Source: Cryobacterium ruanii (GTDB lineage: Bacteria; Actinomycetota; Actinomycetes; Actinomycetales; Microbacteriaceae). Taken from it: a DNA stretch of 64,000 nucleotides. Positions 59,756 through 64,000 of the stretch are shown piece by piece. The position numbers and the translations under genes are program-made. The stretch covers positions 62,001 to 126,000 of the forward strand of contig NZ_SOHK01000009.1 of the NCBI RefSeq assembly GCF_004404055.1, given 5' to 3'. Every line of letters starts with the position of its first letter. The stretch's first letter is position 1. The notes beneath the pieces are model-generated. The model worked only from the letters and a program-made list of their open reading frames with translations, was not told the origin of the DNA and made no database searches.

Positions 59756-61359
59756 CGGGCGCCCCCCTCGAAGTTCGTGCCCTCGTTGCTGTATTCGATC
59801 GCTCCGGTACCGTTCGGAAACACGGCGTCGATGTAGGTTGATGGCGAGCTGATGTTGCCCGCGGCCCGGGTGGTCAGGTCGAAGATCGGCCCGGCAAAAA
59901 CGGTCAGGCACAGGGTGAACACGAGCATGGAGGTCGTCGCGCCGACCATGAGCGGTGAAATCGTCTTCTTGAGTACGAGCCCAACGTCTTGTGGGTCTTC
60001 CACGAGCGAGGCCGACATCGACGAGGTGTAATCCTTGACCTGTTGCTTGGGCCGCCAGAACGCCATGCTCCACACCCGAGCGAAAGCGTACAGGGTGAGG
60101 AGCGAGGTTAGCGCACCGACCCCGATCAGCACGTAGATGATCGGGTCGCCAACGATCGTGCCGGCCTGAAAGAGTGCGATCTTGCCAAGAAAACCGGAAA
60201 ATGGCGGGATCCCTCCAAGGTTGAGGGCACCTAGAAAGAACAGAATGGCCACGAGCGGTGACGATTTGAGCAACCCTCCGAGGCGCGACAGCGACGTGGT
60301 CCCACCGACGCGGTCGATCAGCCCCGCAACTAGAAACAGGGTCGTCTGCACGGTGATGTGGTGTACGACGTAGAAAACGGTCGCGGCGATGGCGAGTGGA
60401 GTTCCGATCGCAATGCCGAACAGCATGTACCCGATATGACTGACCAGGGTGAACGAGAGCAGCCGTTTAATGTCGGCCTGGGCGAGCGCTCCCAAAATGC
60501 CCACGAGCAGGGTCAGCGCCGCAACGATCATGAGCGGCATCGAGAACTGATTGTCGGGAAAGAACAGGGTCTGGGTGCGCAGAATCGCGTAGACGCCGAC
60601 CTTGGTGAGCAGCCCGGCGAACACCGCGGTGACCGGTGCGGGCGCGGTCGGATAGGAGTCCGGCAACCAGAACGACATTGGGAACACGGCCGCTTTCACC
60701 CCGAAGGCGATCAGCAGCAACAGCCCGAGAATCAACTGGATGTCGGCGGGCAGATCGGGTATCCGCTCGGCGATCAAGGCCAGGGTCACCGTGCCGGTGG
60801 CGCCGTAGATGAGCGCGATTGCGCTGAGGAACAGCAGCGACGACACCAGGCTCACGACGATATAGGTGATGCCCACTTGAATGCGGGCGCCGGTGCCGCC
60901 AAGGGTGAGCAGCACATAGCTCGCCGAGAGCAGCATCTCGAAGCCGACATACATCGAGAACAGGTCACCCGCGACGAAGGCGTTGAAGAGTCCGGCGGCC
61001 AGCACGAGATAGGTCGGGTGAAAGATCGACACCGGCGTTTCGGTGTCGCCGTCGACGATGCCTTGGCCGACCGCGAACAGCAGAACTCCGAGGAGCATAA
61101 GCGCCGAGATGAGCAGCATGATTGCCGATAGCCGGTCGACGACGAGCACGATTCCCCACGGGGCCTGCCAGCCGCCGACCTGCACCACGGCAGGCCCAGT
61201 CCGGTCGACGAGCACCAGCAATGCCGCGCTCATCACGGTCGCTGCGGTTAGGCTCGCCACGCTCACCAGCACCTGCAGGCGACGGCGCAGGCCGAGCATC
61301 AGGGTGACCGCCGCACCGAGCAGCGGCAGGCACACGATGAGGGGAACCAGGGCGGTCAT
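59752..61359 (-). CDS. mrpD: Na+/H+ antiporter subunit MrpD
   Basis: A 535-residue, about 14-helix protein of the NuoN/MrpD proton-translocating family. It has the conserved FEMLLSASYVLLTLGG with its Glu and the Lys-containing LLIAFGVKAAVFPMSFWLPDSY, followed by PAPVTAVFAGLLTKVGVYA. It probably moves protons in the Mrp complex, driving Na+ export. ATG overlap with mrpC. Normal length. The C-terminal region has a short acidic loop and one last TM helix. Confidence 0.92.
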   Translation of the reverse strand: MTALVPLIVCLPLLGAAVTLMLGLRRRLQVLVSVASLTAATVMSAALLVLVDRTGPAVVQVGGWQAPWGIVLVVDRLSAIMLLISALMLLGVLLFAVGQGIVDGDTETPVSIFHPTYLVLAAGLFNAFVAGDLFSMYVGFEMLLSASYVLLTLGGTGARIQVGITYIVVSLVSSLLFLSAIALIYGATGTVTLALIAERIPDLPADIQLILGLLLLIAFGVKAAVFPMSFWLPDSYPTAPAPVTAVFAGLLTKVGVYAILRTQTLFFPDNQFSMPLMIVAALTLLVGILGALAQADIKRLLSFTLVSHIGYMLFGIAIGTPLAIAATVFYVVHHITVQTTLFLVAGLIDRVGGTTSLSRLGGLLKSSPLVAILFFLGALNLGGIPPFSGFLGKIALFQAGTIVGDPIIYVLIGVGALTSLLTLYAFARVWSMAFWRPKQQVKDYTSSMSASLVEDPQDVGLVLKKTISPLMVGATTSMLVFTLCLTVFAGPIFDLTTRAAGNISSPSTYIDAVFPNGTGAIEYSNEGTNFEGGAR

Positions 61360-61895
61360 CGCGCGTCCCCCTCGGCTGACGCGGATGCGCCGCGGCCGGC
61401 AGAATGCTTTGAGTGCGTGCCGGTGTGAGTCGTGCTGTCTTCGTCGCTCGTGGCGCCGTCACCCCGCTCGAACTCGTCGAGGGATTGCGCGATCGCGTCG
61501 TCATCGTCGGACGAGGAGAGGAAGGTGACATCGGCCTCGCCGGCGCTCTCGGTGGCGTGCTCGTCGGTGAGAGTGTCGCCCTCGTCGCCGAGTTGGGCGA
61601 GCCACCACGACCGATAGATGAGGGCGAGCAGCAGCGCGGTGATGCCGAAATTGATCACGATCGCGGTGAGCATGAGTACCTGCGGGATCGGGTCGACCAT
61701 GTCTTCGACGCTCGTACCGGTGACAATCGGTGAGCTGCCGGGGCGGCCGCTCATGATGAAGATGAGCAGGTTGGTGGCGTTGCCGACCAGCAGAAGGCCG
61801 ATCAGCACCCGGGTGAGGCTGCGTTCGAGCATCACGTAGACGCCGGCCGCGTACATGACGGCCATCAGGATGACGAGGGTGAGGGAGGCGCTCAT
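61356..61895 (-). CDS. mrpC: Na+/H+ antiporter subunit MrpC with acidic tail
   Basis: A 179-residue NuoK-like subunit; the first 110 residues hold three TM helices with the conserved GVYVMLERSLTRVLIGLLLVGNATNLLIF and VLMLTAIVINFGITALLLAL. The C-terminal 65 residues are an unusual acidic Ser/Asp/Glu-rich tail (LSSSDDDDAIAQSLDEF, then Thr/Ser/His/Gly), absent from typical MrpC of about 115-130 residues. The start overlaps the mrpA stop. The tail faces the cytosol and its role is unknown. Confidence 0.9.
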   Translation of the reverse strand: MSASLTLVILMAVMYAAGVYVMLERSLTRVLIGLLLVGNATNLLIFIMSGRPGSSPIVTGTSVEDMVDPIPQVLMLTAIVINFGITALLLALIYRSWWLAQLGDEGDTLTDEHATESAGEADVTFLSSSDDDDAIAQSLDEFERGDGATSDEDSTTHTGTHSKHSAGRGASASAEGDAR

Positions 61896-64000
61896 CGGGC
61901 GACCTCCTCGGGAGTTGTCGTAGATGCGCCCTCGGGCGCTGGACCTGGTCGTTGGCCGATCTCGGCGGCCTCGCTCTGCCGGTCGATTTCGCTGCCGAGG
62001 CTGCGCAGAATGTCGTAGGTCAGGCCGATGACGACGAGGTAGACGCCGACATCGAAGATGGTCGAGGTGCCAAACGATAGGTTGCCGAGCACGGGAACCG
62101 TCGCCGTGAAGTACGCCGATTGGAGCGGAATCCCGTCGAAGAAGAGTGAGATGACGCTCATACCGACGGCGAGAATCACGCCGAGTCCGAGAATCTTGCC
62201 CGGGTCGATCGGGGCAGCTTCGCCGAGTTCGTAGCGTCCGCCGGCCAGATAACGGGCCACGAGGGCCAGGCCGGCGAGGAGTCCACCGGCGAAACCGCCG
62301 CCGGGTAGGTTGTGGCCGGCGAAGAGCAGGTAGATCGACACGATCATGGCGGGATGAAAGAGCAACCGCACGAGCACTTCGATGAGAATCGACCGGCTGC
62401 GCGGAGCGTTCTTGCGCCCGGCGAGGAGGAACGCCTGCCGGGTGACGGCGTGGCCATCGCTCGAGAGTTCAGGGTCGGCGACGACGCGGCGACGGTTGGC
62501 TGCCGAGCGCAGGCTGCGAGATTCCTTCAGCCGCGGCACGACCGCATTGCGACCCGAGACGAACAGCAGGCTTGCGACGCCGGTGGCCACGACGATGAGC
62601 ACGGATACCTCGCCCATGGTGTCCCAGGCACGAATATCTACGAGCATTACGTTGACGATGTTGTCGCCGTGACCGTCTTCGACCGCCAATCGGGGCAGGG
62701 CGCCGGCAATGCTCTCGAACTGGCGGGCGCCAAGCGCGATGAAGCCGATGGTTCCCATGACCAGGCCCACGAGGCTGCCGATCAGCAGGCGTCGCTTGGG
62801 GCGCACCGGTTTGTTGTGGTGCGCGATGTTCGCGGGCAGGCGGCGCAGCACGAGCACAAAGATCACGAGAGTGATCGATTCGACCAGCGCCTGGGTGAGG
62901 GCAAGGTCGGGCGCGCCGTGAAAAGCGAACAGGGCGACGAGTCCGTAACCGGTGACGCCGGCAAGGATGACCGCGGTCATCCGCTGTGCAACGCGCGCCG
63001 CCATGACCGCGCAGATGGCCATGATCAGTGCAATGAGCACCTGGCCGGGGTAGTCCCACAACACGATTGTGTCGGGCCAGGTGCGGTTGGCGAAGGCCGC
63101 GAAGCCGAGGACGAGCACGAAGACGATGAGGATGGTGCCGAGGTACTGCGGCAGCCCGCCACGCTGGGCGAAGTGGGTGACCCGTGCTGCGAGGCGATCG
63201 ACGCCGCGAATGGCCTTGCCGTAGCCGCGGCCGGCGTCGATGTAGTCGGGCACCTTGGCCTGCAGCCGCGAGACCCCGCGTCGGGAACGGAACAGGAGGG
63301 CGCCCAGCAGCAGCACGACCACGCTGAGGTAGAAGGCCGGCTCCAGCCCGTGCCATAGCGCCAGGTGATACGGCGCTTCGGTGCGACTGCCGGCGCCCGG
63401 CACGGTATCGGCGTAGGGCGCGAGCAGCGGGTCGAGCACGGAGGCGAACAGTCCGAGGCCAATGGTCAGGGCGGTGAGCACACCGGGGGCGAACAATGTG
63501 TCCCACGCGCTCGCGTGCAGAACGGTGCCCGCCTGTTTCTTGCGCGTTCCGAATGCACCCCAAAAAAAACGGATGCTGTACGCCACCGTGAGTACGGATC
63601 CCACGGCCGTGCCGATGAGCGCCGCGTAGCCCCAGCCGGATCCCCCGACGCCGGCGTCGAGCAGTGAGGTGAACACGGCCTCCTTGGCGACGAAACCGAA
63701 GAGCGGCGGCAGGCCCGCCATCGACGCGACCGCCACGAGCGCGATGACGGCGAGCGCCGGGGCGCTGCGACCGACGCCGCTGAGCTTGCGCCAGTCTCGG
63801 GTGCCTGCCCGATGGTCGATGACCCCGACGACGAGGAACAGCGTGGCCTTGTAGAGGGCGTGGGCGAGCAGCAGGGCGGCGCCGGCGAGCGCGGTGTCGC
63901 GGGTGTTGAACCCGATCGCGATCATGAGAAAGCCGAGTTGGCTGACTGTGCCGTAGGCCAGCAGCAACTTGAGGTCGTACTGGCGCAAGGCCCGCCAGGC
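61892..64000 (-). CDS. mrpA: Na+/H+ antiporter subunit MrpA-MrpB fusion (3' part)
   Basis: The last 702 residues of a subunit A whose start lies beyond the right edge. The window holds the C-terminal part of the NuoL/MrpA proton channel (LKLLLAYGTVSQLGFLMIA, HALYKATLFLVVGVIDH with the conserved His/Lys), several more helices and the MrpB domain at the end (IYLLFAGHNLPGGGFAGGLLAGLALVARY). MrpA and MrpB are fused, as is common in Actinobacteria. It heads the operon mrpA(B)-C-D-E-F-G, in which every start overlaps the previous stop. It exports Na+ and supports pH and salt tolerance. Confidence 0.93.
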   Translation of the reverse strand, partial: AWRALRQYDLKLLLAYGTVSQLGFLMIAIGFNTRDTALAGAALLLAHALYKATLFLVVGVIDHRAGTRDWRKLSGVGRSAPALAVIALVAVASMAGLPPLFGFVAKEAVFTSLLDAGVGGSGWGYAALIGTAVGSVLTVAYSIRFFWGAFGTRKKQAGTVLHASAWDTLFAPGVLTALTIGLGLFASVLDPLLAPYADTVPGAGSRTEAPYHLALWHGLEPAFYLSVVVLLLGALLFRSRRGVSRLQAKVPDYIDAGRGYGKAIRGVDRLAARVTHFAQRGGLPQYLGTILIVFVLVLGFAAFANRTWPDTIVLWDYPGQVLIALIMAICAVMAARVAQRMTAVILAGVTGYGLVALFAFHGAPDLALTQALVESITLVIFVLVLRRLPANIAHHNKPVRPKRRLLIGSLVGLVMGTIGFIALGARQFESIAGALPRLAVEDGHGDNIVNVMLVDIRAWDTMGEVSVLIVVATGVASLLFVSGRNAVVPRLKESRSLRSAANRRRVVADPELSSDGHAVTRQAFLLAGRKNAPRSRSILIEVLVRLLFHPAMIVSIYLLFAGHNLPGGGFAGGLLAGLALVARYLAGGRYELGEAAPIDPGKILGLGVILAVGMSVISLFFDGIPLQSAYFTATVPVLGNLSFGTSTIFDVGVYLVVIGLTYDILRSLGSEIDRQSEAAEIGQRPGPAPEGASTTTPEEVAR

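Overview
High-GC actinobacterial chromosome. Codon use, the frequent GCGGATGC/GCATCCGC octamer, an ECF sigma factor with an RskA-type anti-sigma, LCP-type cell-wall transferases and a fused MrpA-MrpB antiporter subunit all suggest Microbacteriaceae (Cryobacterium/Salinibacterium-like). The genus is an inference. No rRNA, CRISPR array, prophage or intact insertion sequence is present; one tRNA-Lys is.

Layout. 1-6.3 kb: cell-envelope genes on the minus strand (lipoprotein start, AT3 acyltransferase, LCP protein, HAD phosphatase, an OafA-like AT3-SGNH acyltransferase) with a flavin reductase. 6.5-12.1 kb: small zinc protein, UDP-glucose dehydrogenase, aminodeoxychorismate lyase-like enzyme, RskA/SigK pair, conserved actinobacterial protein. 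12.2-16.5 kb: tRNA-Lys, then an amide-use cassette (divergent MarR and AmiC-like cytosolic sensor, APC permease, acetamidase/formamidase). 16.6-20 kb: PdxH-like protein, SGNH-GAF protein, DUF445 protein. 20-28.3 kb: CopB-type copper ATPase with CsoR-like operators, copper amine oxidase, TetR and AraC regulators, second APC permease. 28.3-32.7 kb: DMT exporter, aldose epimerase, PP2C-like phosphatase paired with a helical two-TM protein, gamma carbonic anhydrase.

33.6-54.7 kb is a polysaccharide island: a plus-strand operon (WbpD-like acetyltransferase, WecG/TagA-GT2 fusion, GT2-rhamnosyltransferase fusion, two Wzz-like proteins, Wzy-like polymerase) converging on a ten-gene minus-strand operon (Gfo/Idh dehydrogenase, SDR epimerase, two DegT aminotransferases, PglD-like acetyltransferase, flippase, three glycosyltransferases, exported glycosidase-like protein). 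An L-2-hydroxyglutarate oxidase is divergent from the dehydrogenase. The island is bounded by folD sequences in the same orientation: intact folD on the right (54719-55606) and a decayed, internally deleted folD 3' remnant on the left (about 33064-33320), next to a transposase remnant. This looks like an acquired or exchanged island.

54.7-64 kb: folD and glyA (one-carbon metabolism), a luciferase-like flavin oxidoreductase, and the Mrp Na+/H+ antiporter operon mrpA(B)-C-D-E-F-G, running in from the right edge.

Most interesting: the folD-bounded island; the pairing of a WbpB-like dehydrogenase with L-2-hydroxyglutarate oxidase; a TACCCCC-N5-GGGG-like motif upstream of three envelope-polysaccharide units; the PP2C/two-TM pair; and the AmiC-like sensor module.
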